Positions 24,454 through 33,082 of a DNA stretch of 64,000 bases are shown here, piece after piece. The stretch lies in NCBI RefSeq assembly GCF_965200585.1, contig NZ_OZ241361.1; one strand, written 5' to 3'. How positions within the stretch are numbered: the first letter of the stretch is position 1; each line of letters begins with the position of its first letter. This stretch comes from Bacterioplanoides sp965200585 (lineage in GTDB: Bacteria > Pseudomonadota > Gammaproteobacteria > Pseudomonadales > Oceanobacteraceae). The notes below the pieces were generated by a model. It was not told the origin of the DNA. It saw only the letters and a list, made by a program, of their open reading frames with translations, and made no database searches. The translations under genes and the position numbers were made by a program.

Positions 24454-25476
24454 ATGAAGCCGGGCCATATTCACAAAAGTTATGTGCTGATCGCCATGCT
24501 GCTGGAGCTGGTGCCCACCCGGCAGCTGTTTGCTGCCACTCAGATCAATCTGGAAACCCTGAGTGAAACCGATAGTGTGCCGCTGGCGGACTGTATTCAG
24601 CTGGTGCACAACCTGCTCCAACACAACAAGCGTTCGGATATAGCGATGGAGTATGGCCGTCATCTGGGGATGGTGAGTCATGGCCCGGTTGGTTATGCCA
24701 CGCTGAGCGCGCCCACCATTGGCCAGGCGTTGGAAACCTTTGTGCGCTGGTTTCGTATCCGCTGCGATATTTACCAACATGAAATCCGGCATCACGCTGA
24801 GCATGTCGATATTGTGCTGCACGACACTACGGGAGATCCGGTTTTTGCGCAGTTTTTCTTTATGACGTATATGCGCACGAACGAGATCCTGATTAAACAA
24901 ATCAGTGGTGCGCCACGAAACACCGATATTGAACTGTACTTTACCCATCACGATAGCCGCAGCACGGGAGATCAGGAATCGTTTGATGCCAAGCTGCATT
25001 TTGCTCAGGCAGAAAATAAGTTGCGGGTGCCTAAGGTGTTGTGGCAGCAGGCATCTCCATTGCACGATCAGGCTGCTTTTGAAGCCAATCTGCAAAAATG
25101 TGAACAACTTTTAGCGGCGCAGCAAAGCAAAACCCAGCTGCATGTTCAGGTGCGACAGCTGATTCGGCAATGTCTGGAAGACAACGTGGCGAATGGCTCG
25201 GCGGCGGTTGCTTTACCATCGTTAGAGCAAATCTGCGACCGCTTGCATTTGAGCCGCCGCAGTCTGATTCGCAAACTCAAACAACACAACACCTCGTATC
25301 TGCAAATTGTTCAGCAGGAAAGGCTGCTGATCGCGACCCTGCTGTTACAGCAGGCTCGTTATACAGTTTATGAGATTGCTTGTTTATTAGGGTATGGCGA
25401 GTCTGCCAACTTCTGTCGGGCGTTTAAAAACTGGACTGGCAAAAGCCCGAAAGAATTTCGCCGCAGTGCGGGTTGA
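24454..25476 (+). CDS. AraC-family transcriptional regulator
   Basis: A 340-residue activator. I chose ATG 24454 because GAGAGGGGG precedes it; the frame opens earlier at 24331, but 'MKPGHIHKSYVL' is a usual beginning for this subgroup. The N-terminal two thirds form the arabinose-binding-like domain of the OruR/ArgR type ('GPVGYATLSAPTIGQALE'). The C-terminus has two helix-turn-helix units ('LEQICDRLHLSRRSLIRKL' and 'VYEIACLLGYGESANFCRAFKNWTG'). Members with this domain often control genes for lipid, amino-acid or aromatic metabolism. It diverges from the desaturase-reductase fusion and is the obvious candidate to regulate it. It ends 30 bases from the convergent ankyrin gene. Confidence 0.9.
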   Translation: MKPGHIHKSYVLIAMLLELVPTRQLFAATQINLETLSETDSVPLADCIQLVHNLLQHNKRSDIAMEYGRHLGMVSHGPVGYATLSAPTIGQALETFVRWFRIRCDIYQHEIRHHAEHVDIVLHDTTGDPVFAQFFFMTYMRTNEILIKQISGAPRNTDIELYFTHHDSRSTGDQESFDAKLHFAQAENKLRVPKVLWQQASPLHDQAAFEANLQKCEQLLAAQQSKTQLHVQVRQLIRQCLEDNVANGSAAVALPSLEQICDRLHLSRRSLIRKLKQHNTSYLQIVQQERLLIATLLLQQARYTVYEIACLLGYGESANFCRAFKNWTGKSPKEFRRSAG

Positions 25477-25505
25477 GGTGATCATCTATCCATTGATGGG
25501 GGTGG

Positions 25506-25829
25506 TCATGTATTCACGGATGACGTTGCACCATGATTTGTCAGGTACTTAACCATCTTCTGGCTGACGGCGGTATAACATCCCATACGGAATTCCCCAT
25601 ACCAGTACGCGATATCAACGGCTTTGTGACCCAGTTTGTTTTTATGGTTAACATCAGCTCCGAAATCGACAAGTAGCTTCATGATGTCAAAATTCTGAAT
25701 CTCACAGGCATGTAATAAAGGCGTCATGCCGTCAGCATCAGAGCTATCAATATCGAAGCCTTTTGAGAGCAAATTATTGATGTCTTTAATGCTGTCATTT
25801 TTGACTGCTTGTATTAATTCATTGCTCAT
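25506..25829 (-). CDS. Small ankyrin-repeat protein
   Basis: A 107-residue soluble protein with about three ankyrin repeats: 'LIQAVKNDSIKDINNLLSKGFDID', 'DGMTPLLHACEIQNFDIMKLLVDFGADVN' (pieces) and 'LGHKAVDIAYWYGEF...MVKYLTNHGA'. The TPLLHA and GADVN motifs are clear. It has no signal peptide. It is the last of four small minus-strand genes (25,506-27,687) of unknown function that include a broken gene. Ankyrin proteins of this size occur as immunity or anti-toxin partners as well as scaffolds, so the context would allow a conflict-related role, but nothing proves it. Confidence 0.75.
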   Translation of the reverse strand: MSNELIQAVKNDSIKDINNLLSKGFDIDSSDADGMTPLLHACEIQNFDIMKLLVDFGADVNHKNKLGHKAVDIAYWYGEFRMGCYTAVSQKMVKYLTNHGATSSVNT

Positions 25830-25892
25830 TTATAGAAGAGTCCCTGATTAATTCTCTGGATTGGTGGTGGATGAATCAAGCAAATTAGCAGA

Positions 25893-26285
25893 TCAGTTGA
25901 ACCATTTCCCCTGCCTCATGAGCGACTGCTCACGACCATATATAAGCCGAATAAAGTTTGATATGGCTCCATTTGCAGAGCCATGGTCTTTTTCCGTTAA
26001 AAATTCTTCAGCTTCCCGGGCTGGAGAATGAAGAATTTTATCCAAATAATACCTTTGCATCTCCAGGCTCAGATGAGTTTTACGGAGTTGAAATGGATGG
26101 TGCAAGGCTGCGCATAAGAGTGCGGCGCGCTCTTCATTCTGCTCAAGTACATTAAAATCTCTTTGGCTGATAGAGAAGGAAACGGTAAAGCTTGCAAACC
26201 CGCTATCTATATACAGTTCCATGGTATGTATGCCGTCTGACGCGGTGGCAGTCATCCTGAGGTTGTCGTAATTTATTTCCTTCAT
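25893..26285 (-). CDS. Hypothetical protein
   Basis: A 130-residue acidic soluble protein from ATG 26285 ('MKEINYDNLRMTATASDG'), 13 bases after the broken gene upstream. The frame is open for 34 more codons, but that extension overlaps the upstream gene and I consider it non-coding. An N-terminal beta-rich part ('MELYIDSGFASFTVSFSIS') is followed by a helical part ('ERAALLCAALHHPFQLRK', 'EMQRYYLDKILHS'). I do not recognise the family. Gene spacing suggests it was co-transcribed with the 26,299-26,713 gene. Confidence 0.5.
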   Translation of the reverse strand: MKEINYDNLRMTATASDGIHTMELYIDSGFASFTVSFSISQRDFNVLEQNEERAALLCAALHHPFQLRKTHLSLEMQRYYLDKILHSPAREAEEFLTEKDHGSANGAISNFIRLIYGREQSLMRQGKWFN

Positions 26286-26298
26286 ATCAATAACCCTA

Positions 26299-26713
26299 TC
26301 AGGCTTTCTTTGCTGACTGTCGCCACTGCTCAAAATGGGCTTTTTGTTGAGATACGGATGATGGAATGACATCATTTCCCTGATCAAAAATATTAACCAG
26401 ATTATCTCTGCTGGCTACCTGACCGATCTCAGTTTTATAGGCGATCATTCCTGACCCCATATCCCGGCACATACCAGATGGATATACATTAAGACTGGCT
26501 CCATAACAAAATGGAATCAGGTTGTCGGCTTCTAATTGTTCTCTGATGGAGCAAAGCGCAGCAAAGCGCAGCAAAGTAATCAAAGTCTAAGGCAAATAAA
26601 CTCTTATCTCTGTAGAAAAAGGTGATTTTACACTTACCATCAATAGATTCTTTAGAAACTACTGCTGTTTCATCTTCATCACCACCAATTAAAAATACTT
26701 CAAATTCATTCAT
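26299..26713 (-). pseudogene. Small gene of unknown family disrupted by a 10-bp tandem duplication
   Basis: Two frames together encode one protein. The first starts at ATG 26713 ('MNEFEVFLIGGDEDETAVVS') and reads to the repeat; the second continues 'FAALCSIREQLEADNLIPF', 'CYGASLNVYPSGMCRDMGSG' and ends at 26299. At the join the sequence GCAAAGCGCA occurs twice in tandem plus a partial third (26551-26576). Removing one 10-base unit restores a single 134-residue frame reading FDYFAALCSIREQL across the junction. Replication slippage or a sequencing error could explain it. As written the first frame ends after 74 residues. Function unknown; the neighbours are also small uncharacterised genes. Confidence 0.75.
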
Positions 26714-26739
26714 GTATAAGCCTTATTGCCGGTTATAAA

Positions 26740-27687
26740 TCACGGATTATTTTGATCAGGGATCACCATTGTTCCTAAGTCAATAGCGTCGTCGGCTGCT
26801 CTGATCTCTACTTTGGCTTTGTGGTTGTAATTATGAAAGACGTCTATTTCAGTTTCTCGATATTTTATTGTTCTGACGGGCTTTTTATGAGTTCGACTGT
26901 AATAACTAACTCTCAAAATATTATTGTGATCAAAGTGATTTTTAACTAGCAGCGAAGCATTATCCTTGTTGGTATTGTAAGTTAACTTATCTGCACGGTT
27001 TGATAATTCCCAGGTTCCAGTGGTTGATGTATAGGTTTCATTGGCTGTCAGAGGTTTTGCTGGGTGAGCCATCATCATAGAGAATATCGGCACAATATTT
27101 TTCTCACTCAAATGAATTTTAATCTCATCATGCGGGGAAAATTTATTATCTGGAATCGTTAACGACTCTAAAGGTATCTGATAACTGGAAGTAAGGTTTA
27201 GCAAGGTTTCTGTCGAGTCAGAGGTTTTTCCTAGCGAGAAAGAAAACCCTTTGATTGTTTTTAACTTTTCAAGAGCAGGAGGAAAGTTCTCGTTTTTATT
27301 TTCAACATAGTAACCTTGTATCTTGCTTTCGGTAATAACTTCATCCCAACGGGTGTCGAATACTATAGATAAAAGTGCAATATCATATGAGTAGCGAAGG
27401 TCTGTCAGTTCAAAATGATAGGCATCATCCTGATGGTGAAGAAGCCACTCACTATAGCTCTCTACTATAATCGGTTTTTTCCCATACGCCGGTTTAGGTG
27501 GATAATAAGATATAGTTCTTGTATTGGTCTGTTTTAACGAAATTCTATATGTGCCATTGGGGAGGCCTTCAAAGCTAACCGGAGCAGGTTCTTCAATTGC
27601 CTTTTTTTCTTCGGCTGCTTGCTGATCATTACAGCCTAGTATTAGCGCTGAAAATAGCAGAATTAAGGAAAATCCATATAACTTCAT
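26740..27687 (-). CDS. Predicted lipoprotein, unknown
   Basis: A 315-residue lipoprotein with lipobox ILGC (Cys-19) and a GGAG site six bases before ATG 27687. The mature part is Lys/Thr/Asn-rich and mainly beta, starting 'LPNGTYRISLKQTNTRTIS' and including 'TETLLNLTSSYQIPLESL'. No other cysteine lies in the mature chain. I cannot assign it to a family. The Cys at +1 is followed by Asn-Asp; Asp at the +2 position would signal inner-membrane retention in E. coli, but here +2 is Asn, so sorting is uncertain. It heads the cluster of four AT-rich minus-strand genes and is separated by 79 bases from the LysR gene. Confidence 0.55.
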   Translation of the reverse strand: MKLYGFSLILLFSALILGCNDQQAAEEKKAIEEPAPVSFEGLPNGTYRISLKQTNTRTISYYPPKPAYGKKPIIVESYSEWLLHHQDDAYHFELTDLRYSYDIALLSIVFDTRWDEVITESKIQGYYVENKNENFPPALEKLKTIKGFSFSLGKTSDSTETLLNLTSSYQIPLESLTIPDNKFSPHDEIKIHLSEKNIVPIFSMMMAHPAKPLTANETYTSTTGTWELSNRADKLTYNTNKDNASLLVKNHFDHNNILRVSYYSRTHKKPVRTIKYRETEIDVFHNYNHKAKVEIRAADDAIDLGTMVIPDQNNP

Positions 27688-27766
27688 TTGTTACTCCAAA
27701 AACAAAAATCTTTATGGTTTTGCATCAAGCATAGTAACCAATTCTATAAGCTTTTATCTTGATCAA

Positions 27767-28675
27767 TTACCGGAATTCATCATCTTTTAATCGCTCCGCC
27801 AGAAAATCCAGCAGCAAGCTGGTTTTGGTAGAAGACCAGCGGCTGGCTGGGTAAAGTCCCCAGATGCCTTCTTCTTTGGGTTGCAGGTGTTCCAGCAATT
27901 TCACCAGTTTGCCGGTGGCAATATGATGGCTGACGTACTCAGCCGGTAATTGCGCAATGCCAATGCCTTTTAATACCGAGTCCACCAGGGAGATGCCGCT
28001 GTTGCAGCGCAAGCTGCCAGATACATTCAGGCTTCTTTCTTGAGGCGTTGCCAGCTGGTTTTGTTCGGCAAAGCGCCAGTGGCTGACGGAGCCAACCAAA
28101 CAATTGTGGTGTTTTAATTCCGACAGGGTATTCGGCTGGCCCATACGATTGATATAAGCCGGTGCAGCGCAGGTAAAAATCTGGCGGCTCGACAGCTTAC
28201 GCGCTCTGAGGCGACTGTCCTGTAATTGTCCGAGGCGAATGGCAAGATCAAAACCGGCATCAGTGATATCCAGCTTGGTATTCGACAGTTCCACTTCTAA
28301 CGACATTTGTGGGTACAGCAACAGGAAGTCATTGAGTAACGGCATCAATACCCGTTCACCATAGGTAATGGGTGCGGTTAAACGCAGTTTGCCTTTGGGC
28401 TGGGTTTGTTGTTCCAGCAGCTCGTGTTCGGCTGATTCAAAGCCTTCGAGTAACCGCTGGCAGGTCTGATAGTAATGTTTGCCGGTATCCGTCACCGTGA
28501 CTTTACGGGTGGTACGGTGCAGCAGCTGTAATCCAAGGCGTTGCTCCAGTGCATTCACCTGCCGGCTGACCTGAGCGGTTGAAACCAGCAGGCGCTCAGC
28601 GGCGGCGGTAAAGCTGCCGCTTTCAACCACGGCAACAAATTCGGCAATGCCTGACCACTCGGGTATGGGTGTCAT
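27767..28675 (-). CDS. LysR-family transcriptional regulator
   Basis: A 302-residue regulator. The N-terminal winged helix-turn-helix covers residues 8-65 ('AEFVAVVESGSFTAAAERL', 'VSTAQVSRQVNALEQRLG') and the substrate-binding-like domain about 92-295. It diverges from frmA, with a 16-base inverted repeat between (28,710-28,725) suited to LysR binding. It resembles the regulators commonly found next to class III alcohol dehydrogenase genes in Proteobacteria, so control of frmA-fghA in response to a formaldehyde-derived signal is the likely job. In E. coli the analogous role is played by the unrelated FrmR repressor. Confidence 0.92.
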   Translation of the reverse strand: MTPIPEWSGIAEFVAVVESGSFTAAAERLLVSTAQVSRQVNALEQRLGLQLLHRTTRKVTVTDTGKHYYQTCQRLLEGFESAEHELLEQQTQPKGKLRLTAPITYGERVLMPLLNDFLLLYPQMSLEVELSNTKLDITDAGFDLAIRLGQLQDSRLRARKLSSRQIFTCAAPAYINRMGQPNTLSELKHHNCLVGSVSHWRFAEQNQLATPQERSLNVSGSLRCNSGISLVDSVLKGIGIAQLPAEYVSHHIATGKLVKLLEHLQPKEEGIWGLYPASRWSSTKTSLLLDFLAERLKDDEFR

Positions 28676-28709
28676 GATGGCTCTCTTTCTTGGTGCGGAT
28701 GCTTATATT

Positions 28710-28725
28710 ATTACATATTTGTAAT
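28710..28725. promoter_or_regulatory. Candidate LysR operator
   Basis: ATTACA-TATT-TGTAAT is a perfect inverted repeat around a four-base centre and includes a T-N11-A core. It sits 34 bases from the LysR start and 86 bases before frmA, where a divergent regulator would bind. Confidence 0.55.
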
Positions 28726-28811
28726 AGTGATTATCATGATCGGCTATTATCACCTTAGCGTAGCTAATATACGATAAACCGATCTGATAGAACGCATTGA
28801 AGGAAAACAAG

Positions 28812-29936
28812 ATGAGTGCCGAAACCATTACCTGTAAAGCCGCTGTTGCCTGGGCAGCAGGCGAGCCGCTGAAAATCGAAAATGTGCAAGTGGCTCCGCC
28901 AAAAGCTGGCGAAGTGCGTATCAAAATTAAAGCCACGGGTGTGTGTCATACCGATGCTTTTACTCTGTCGGGTGAAGATCCTGAGGGTATTTTCCCGGCC
29001 ATTCTGGGCCATGAAGGCGGCGGTATTGTGGAGTCGGTGGGCGAAGGTGTGACCAGTGTTGCCGTGGGTGACCATGTGATTCCGCTGTACACCCCGGAAT
29101 GTGGCGAGTGTAAGTTCTGTACTTCAGGAAAAACCAACCTGTGTCAGCAAATTCGTGAAACTCAGGGCAAAGGCCTGATGCCGGACGGCACCAGCCGTTT
29201 CTCCATTGATGGTGAGCCAATTTTCCATTACATGGGTTGCTCGACTTTCTCTGAATACACGGTACTGCCTGAAATTGCGTTAGCCAAAGTTAACCCGGAC
29301 GCGCCGTTAGAAGAAGTGTGCCTGTTAGGCTGTGGTGTGACCACGGGTATGGGCGCGGTGATGAATACCGCCAAAGTACAGGAAGGTGACACGGTTGCTA
29401 TTTTTGGTATGGGCGGCATTGGTTTAAGTGCTGTGATTGGCGCCACGATGGCCAAAGCCTCACGCATCATCGCCATTGATATTAACGAATCCAAATTTGA
29501 GCTGGCCAAGAAGCTGGGTGCAACCGATTGCATTAACCCGAAAAACTTCGACAAGCCAATTCAGGAAGTGATTGTTGAAATGACCGACGGCGGGGTGGAT
29601 TTCTCGTTTGAGTGTATCGGCAATGTCAACGTGATGCGTTCTGCGCTGGAATGCTGCCATAAAGGCTGGGGCGAATCGGTAATTATTGGTGTTGCCGGTG
29701 CGGGTCAGGAAATTTCAACCCGTCCGTTCCAGTTAGTGACTGGCCGTGTATGGCGTGGTACTGCCTTTGGTGGTGTTAAAGGCCGCAGCGAGCTGCCAGA
29801 TTATGTCGAAAAATACCTGGCCGGTGAGTTTAAGTTAAACGACTTTATTACTCACACCATGGAGCTGGAGAAAATTAACGAAGCGTTTGATCTGATGCAT
29901 GAAGGGAAGAGCATTCGTTCTGTAATTCATTACTAA
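28812..29936 (+). CDS. frmA: S-(hydroxymethyl)glutathione dehydrogenase (class III ADH)
   Basis: A 374-residue zinc-dependent, NAD-linked dehydrogenase that oxidises the formaldehyde-glutathione adduct to S-formylglutathione. ATG 28812 follows AAGGAA; the in-frame TTG 15 bases earlier overlaps that site. Seen: 'TGVCHTDAF' and 'GHEGGGIVE' (catalytic zinc), the four-cysteine structural zinc lobe 'CGECKFCTSGKTNLC', 'LGCGVTTG' and the Rossmann motif 'GMGGIGLSAVIG'. Followed by the hydrolase of the next step after 47 bases, so the two form the detoxification operon. Confidence 0.95.
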   Translation: MSAETITCKAAVAWAAGEPLKIENVQVAPPKAGEVRIKIKATGVCHTDAFTLSGEDPEGIFPAILGHEGGGIVESVGEGVTSVAVGDHVIPLYTPECGECKFCTSGKTNLCQQIRETQGKGLMPDGTSRFSIDGEPIFHYMGCSTFSEYTVLPEIALAKVNPDAPLEEVCLLGCGVTTGMGAVMNTAKVQEGDTVAIFGMGGIGLSAVIGATMAKASRIIAIDINESKFELAKKLGATDCINPKNFDKPIQEVIVEMTDGGVDFSFECIGNVNVMRSALECCHKGWGESVIIGVAGAGQEISTRPFQLVTGRVWRGTAFGGVKGRSELPDYVEKYLAGEFKLNDFITHTMELEKINEAFDLMHEGKSIRSVIHY

Positions 29937-29983
29937 AAAACTACCTGCGTTGCCAACGTTTTTAGATAGTACTAAGGATGATT

Positions 29984-30841
29984 ATGTCTCTCGAATTAAT
30001 TGCTCAAAATAAAAGTTTTGGTGGTTGGCATAAGCAATATTCGCATGTCTCTGAGACTACTCAGTGCAGCATGCGTTTTGCGATTTTTTTGCCGCCGCAG
30101 GCAACCAGCGAAAATGTTCCGGTTTTGTATTGGTTGTCGGGGTTAACCTGCACCGATGAAAACTTTATGCAAAAAGCCGGTGCTCAGCGTCTGGCGGCAC
30201 AATTAGGCATCGCTATTGTAGCGCCGGATACCAGCCCTCGCGGTACAGATATTCATGGTAATACAATTGCCGATGATGAAAATTATGACCTGGGTCAGGG
30301 TGCCGGTTTTTATCTGAATGCCACGCAATCGCCCTGGGCGCCGCACTACAATATGTACGATTATATTGTGCAGGAATTACCAAAGCTGATTGAAGCGAAT
30401 TTTCCGGTATCGGATAAAAAAGCGATTTCTGGTCATTCCATGGGTGGACATGGTGCGTTAACCATTGGTCTGAAAAACCCGAACAGCTATCGCTCTGTTT
30501 CGGCTTTCAGCCCGATTGTGAATCCGCTGGATTGTCCCTGGGGCCAAAAAGCGTTCAGTGCCTATTTGGGTAATAACAAAGCAGACGGGCTTGATTATGA
30601 TGCCTGTGCCTTGATGCAGAAAAGTCAGGAAAATCAGCGCCCTGAAATCTTAATCGATCAGGGTCTGGGAGATAACTTCCTGGCGGAGCAGCTGAAAACT
30701 GACAACCTGAAAAAAGTCGTAGCTGAGGTGGATTATCCGGCAACCATTCGTATGCAGGAAGGTTACGACCATAGCTATTATTTTATTGCGTCGTTTATTG
30801 AAGAGCATTTAGCGTTTCATGCGAAACACTTAACGGCCTAA
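29984..30841 (+). CDS. fghA: S-formylglutathione hydrolase
   Basis: A 285-residue esterase D-type alpha/beta hydrolase that releases formate and glutathione from S-formylglutathione. ATG 29984 is spaced five bases from AAGGA; an ATG six bases earlier overlaps that site. The nucleophile elbow is 'GHSMGGHGAL' and the acid and His are in 'DQGLGDNFL' and 'EGYDHSYYFI'. 'LSGLTCTDENF' near the N-terminus carries the regulatory-cysteine region typical of the family. The gene completes the frmA pathway and is closed by a strong terminator. The symbol frmB is also in use. Confidence 0.95.
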   Translation: MSLELIAQNKSFGGWHKQYSHVSETTQCSMRFAIFLPPQATSENVPVLYWLSGLTCTDENFMQKAGAQRLAAQLGIAIVAPDTSPRGTDIHGNTIADDENYDLGQGAGFYLNATQSPWAPHYNMYDYIVQELPKLIEANFPVSDKKAISGHSMGGHGALTIGLKNPNSYRSVSAFSPIVNPLDCPWGQKAFSAYLGNNKADGLDYDACALMQKSQENQRPEILIDQGLGDNFLAEQLKTDNLKKVVAEVDYPATIRMQEGYDHSYYFIASFIEEHLAFHAKHLTA

Positions 30842-30857
30842 AATTGCGACAGAAATA

Positions 30858-30894
30858 AAAAGCCTCTGATAATTTCTTATCAGAGGCTTTGTTT
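30858..30894. terminator. Bidirectional terminator between fghA and the DUF465 gene
   Basis: A long perfect stem (AAAGCCTCTGATAA / TTATCAGAGGCTTT, loop TTTC) with T-rich sequence on the plus side and, read in the other direction, TTTTTATTT. It serves both convergent genes. Confidence 0.85.
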
Positions 30895-30920
30895 GTTACG
30901 TTTTCTGCGCGCTGGTCTGA

Positions 30921-31169
30921 TCAGGCTTCGGCAACTAGCTGCTTCAGCATGCCGTACAGCTCGTCTTTTAAATGCAGGCGACGTAGCTTCAACTCTTCCA
31001 GTCGTTCATCCGACGCGGCTTCAACTTGCTCTTCAATCTTACGAACTTCGCGGTCAACGTCGTGGTACTCATCAAACAGACGGGCGAAGTGGCGGTCCTT
31101 CATTTTCAGTTCACGAATTTGTGGGCCCATATCCGGGAATTCGTGATGAAGATCGTGGTGTTCAATCAT
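30921..31169 (-). CDS. YdcH/DUF465 family small coiled-coil protein
   Basis: An 82-residue helical protein from ATG 31169, which follows a strong AGGAGG; the frame extends 15 codons upstream without support. 'HHEFPDMGPQIRELKMKDRHFARLFDEY' in pieces and 'LKLRRLHLKDELYGML' are the usual DUF465/YdcH pattern: two amphipathic helices with conserved Asp/Arg and a terminal K.eLy..l motif. It is cytoplasmic, abundant and of unknown function in the bacteria studied. It stands alone and convergent to fghA. Confidence 0.88.
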   Translation of the reverse strand: MIEHHDLHHEFPDMGPQIRELKMKDRHFARLFDEYHDVDREVRKIEEQVEAASDERLEELKLRRLHLKDELYGMLKQLVAEA

Positions 31170-31314
31170 AATTTGCCTCCTGTAAATAACCTCTTCAGAG
31201 TACGCCTGTGGCAAAGTGGCTTCTTGATGTATATCAGCCCAGTACTCGCGTTGATAAAACTCTCTGCTATATTTGATTCAGGTCAATAACCATGGCAAGT
31301 GCAGGGAATATACG

Positions 31315-32466
31315 ATGCTGGATTCGATAGACAAAGCGCAAACGCGTATCGCCTGCCTCGATGATGAGGCGCAAGTGTTGCTGTTGCTGGAAAATGCCTT
31401 GTCTGACTATCAGGTCAGGCCGTTTTCATCATACGAAGCGTTTATGGACGATCTGGTAGGCAGCTCGCCTCAGTGCATTCTGTTGGACGTTGATATCAGT
31501 CGTACCGATATCAGTGGCTATGATGTGTGTCGCCAGTTGCGACAGAACACGGCAACACAATATACCCCCATTATTTTTGTTTCCGGCAAAGATGAGCTGG
31601 ACAGTCGCCTGGAAGGTTACTCGGCTGGAGCGGATGATTTTGTCTGTAAACCCTTTGATATTGATGAATTGCAGGCCAAGGTGTCCCGGGCGGTTGTCCA
31701 TCAGGCCTATAACAGCGGTCTGGAAAGCGCTGTCGACAATGCCCGGCAAACCGCCTTTGAGGCCATGACACATTCTGCTGAACAAGGTGAAATCACACGC
31801 TTTATTGAGCAGGCGGGCAGTTGCAGCCATGCTCAACCACTGCTCGAATTGTTGGTCAGTACGTTAAAGAATTTTGGCCTAAACAGCGTGGTGGCCGATT
31901 GGTCAAAGCGTTCTTCTGCTACCTTTGCTTCCCATCAGCCTGAGACGCGGCCACTGGAAGCCGAGCTGCTGCAAAACTGTCGTTATGGCCGTCGTATTAT
32001 CGAGATGGAACGGCGCATGGTCGTGAATTTTGATCAGGTGTCAGTGTTGATCAAAAATACCCCCTGGCAGGAGCCTGAGCGTTATGGCCGGGTGAAAGAT
32101 CATTTGTGTGTATTACTGAGCGCTATGAATGAGCGCTTAGTAGCGCTGCAGAAAGAGAAGAAGCTGCATCAGCAAACTCTGTTACTGCAGGTGGTGGGTG
32201 AGTTAAGAGACTCTCTGAATTCCTTACAACAGCAGCAGGAAGGCCGCTGGCAGGAAGCCGGACAAACGGTGGATGATCTGGAGTTAGAACTGAAAGAAGA
32301 GGTGACGTTGCTGAATCTGGATGCTGATCAGGAACGTCATCTACAAGCGTTGGTGCGTGGTCATGTTGAGAAGCTGAGCCTTTGTTATCGCAATGCTTGT
32401 GATGTTCAGGAAGAACTCCAGCCGGTGCTGAGTGGGCTGGAGCAGGTTGTGAATGCCTCAGGCTGA
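31315..32466 (+). CDS. Response regulator with helical output domain
   Basis: A 383-residue protein starting at ATG 31315 (AGGGAA upstream). Residues 8-125 form a receiver domain: acidic pocket 'CLDDEA', phospho-acceptor Asp in 'ILLDVDIS', Ser/Thr in 'IIFVSGKDE' and Lys in 'VCKPFDIDEL'. The rest (about 130-383) has no DNA-binding or catalytic motif that I recognise; it is a GAF-like middle segment followed by a long Gln/Glu/Leu-rich coiled coil ('EKKLHQQTLLLQVVGELRDS'). No histidine kinase lies next to it, so its input is encoded elsewhere. It may act by protein-protein contact. Confidence 0.85.
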   Translation: MLDSIDKAQTRIACLDDEAQVLLLLENALSDYQVRPFSSYEAFMDDLVGSSPQCILLDVDISRTDISGYDVCRQLRQNTATQYTPIIFVSGKDELDSRLEGYSAGADDFVCKPFDIDELQAKVSRAVVHQAYNSGLESAVDNARQTAFEAMTHSAEQGEITRFIEQAGSCSHAQPLLELLVSTLKNFGLNSVVADWSKRSSATFASHQPETRPLEAELLQNCRYGRRIIEMERRMVVNFDQVSVLIKNTPWQEPERYGRVKDHLCVLLSAMNERLVALQKEKKLHQQTLLLQVVGELRDSLNSLQQQQEGRWQEAGQTVDDLELELKEEVTLLNLDADQERHLQALVRGHVEKLSLCYRNACDVQEELQPVLSGLEQVVNASG

Positions 32467-32485
32467 GTAGCCTGCTTTACTTTTA

Positions 32486-32920
32486 TTAACGGGCTTTAAT
32501 CAGCGCCTGCTGAATCCACTGTTTTAATTGCGGGGCTGGCAGAGCGCCTGCGAAGCGATCAATCTCCTTGCCTTGATGAAACACAATCAGGGTCGGAATA
32601 GAGCGAATACCAAATTGCGCACTGGTCTGCTGTGCCTGCTCGGTATTCACCTTGGCAAAGCGGGCACTGAATTTCATATCTCCCGCGACTTCTTTAAAGA
32701 TGGGTGCCATCATCTGGCACGGGCCACACCAGCTGACCCAGAAATCGACTACTACCGGCAAATCATTTTTCTGCACAAAACGGCTGAAATCTGTGTCGGT
32801 TAAATCGACAGGAAAGCCATTAAATAAATCGTGCTTGCAGCGGCCACACTGGCCCTGCTCTTGGGCTCGTTCAGGTGGGATGCGATTAACCGCGCCGCAG
32901 GAAGGGCAGGTGGTGTGCAT
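32486..32920 (-). CDS. trxC: Thioredoxin 2
   Basis: A 144-residue cytoplasmic disulfide reductase. Two N-terminal CxxC pairs ('CPSCG', 'CGRCK') form the zinc site specific for TrxC; the thioredoxin fold contains the active site 'WCGPCQ' and cis-Pro segment 'IRSIPTLIVF'. I chose ATG 32920 ('MHTTCPSCG'), with GAGAGAA upstream, over an ATG five codons earlier because E. coli TrxC starts at the equivalent residue. Family members are often induced by oxidative stress via OxyR; no site was identified here. dsbD lies upstream on the same strand behind a terminator. Confidence 0.95.
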   Translation of the reverse strand: MHTTCPSCGAVNRIPPERAQEQGQCGRCKHDLFNGFPVDLTDTDFSRFVQKNDLPVVVDFWVSWCGPCQMMAPIFKEVAGDMKFSARFAKVNTEQAQQTSAQFGIRSIPTLIVFHQGKEIDRFAGALPAPQLKQWIQQALIKAR

Positions 32921-32992
32921 ATCAAGTTCTCTCATCGGTTGCTGAGCATACTATGTGGGCAAATCCCGAACTTTCAACAAAGAAGTTTCAAC

Positions 32993-33028
32993 AAAAAAGC
33001 CGCTCTGTGATCAACAGCAGCGGCTTTG
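32993..33028 (-). terminator. Rho-independent terminator after dsbD
   Basis: Stem AAAGCCGCT / AGCGGCTTT with a 14-base loop. On the minus strand it ends in TTTTTTG. It separates dsbD from trxC. Confidence 0.8.
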
Positions 33029-33082
33029 ATGGTTAATAACTTAAGCCTTATGACTTAAGGTTTTGACCTTAAAATTTGGGCC

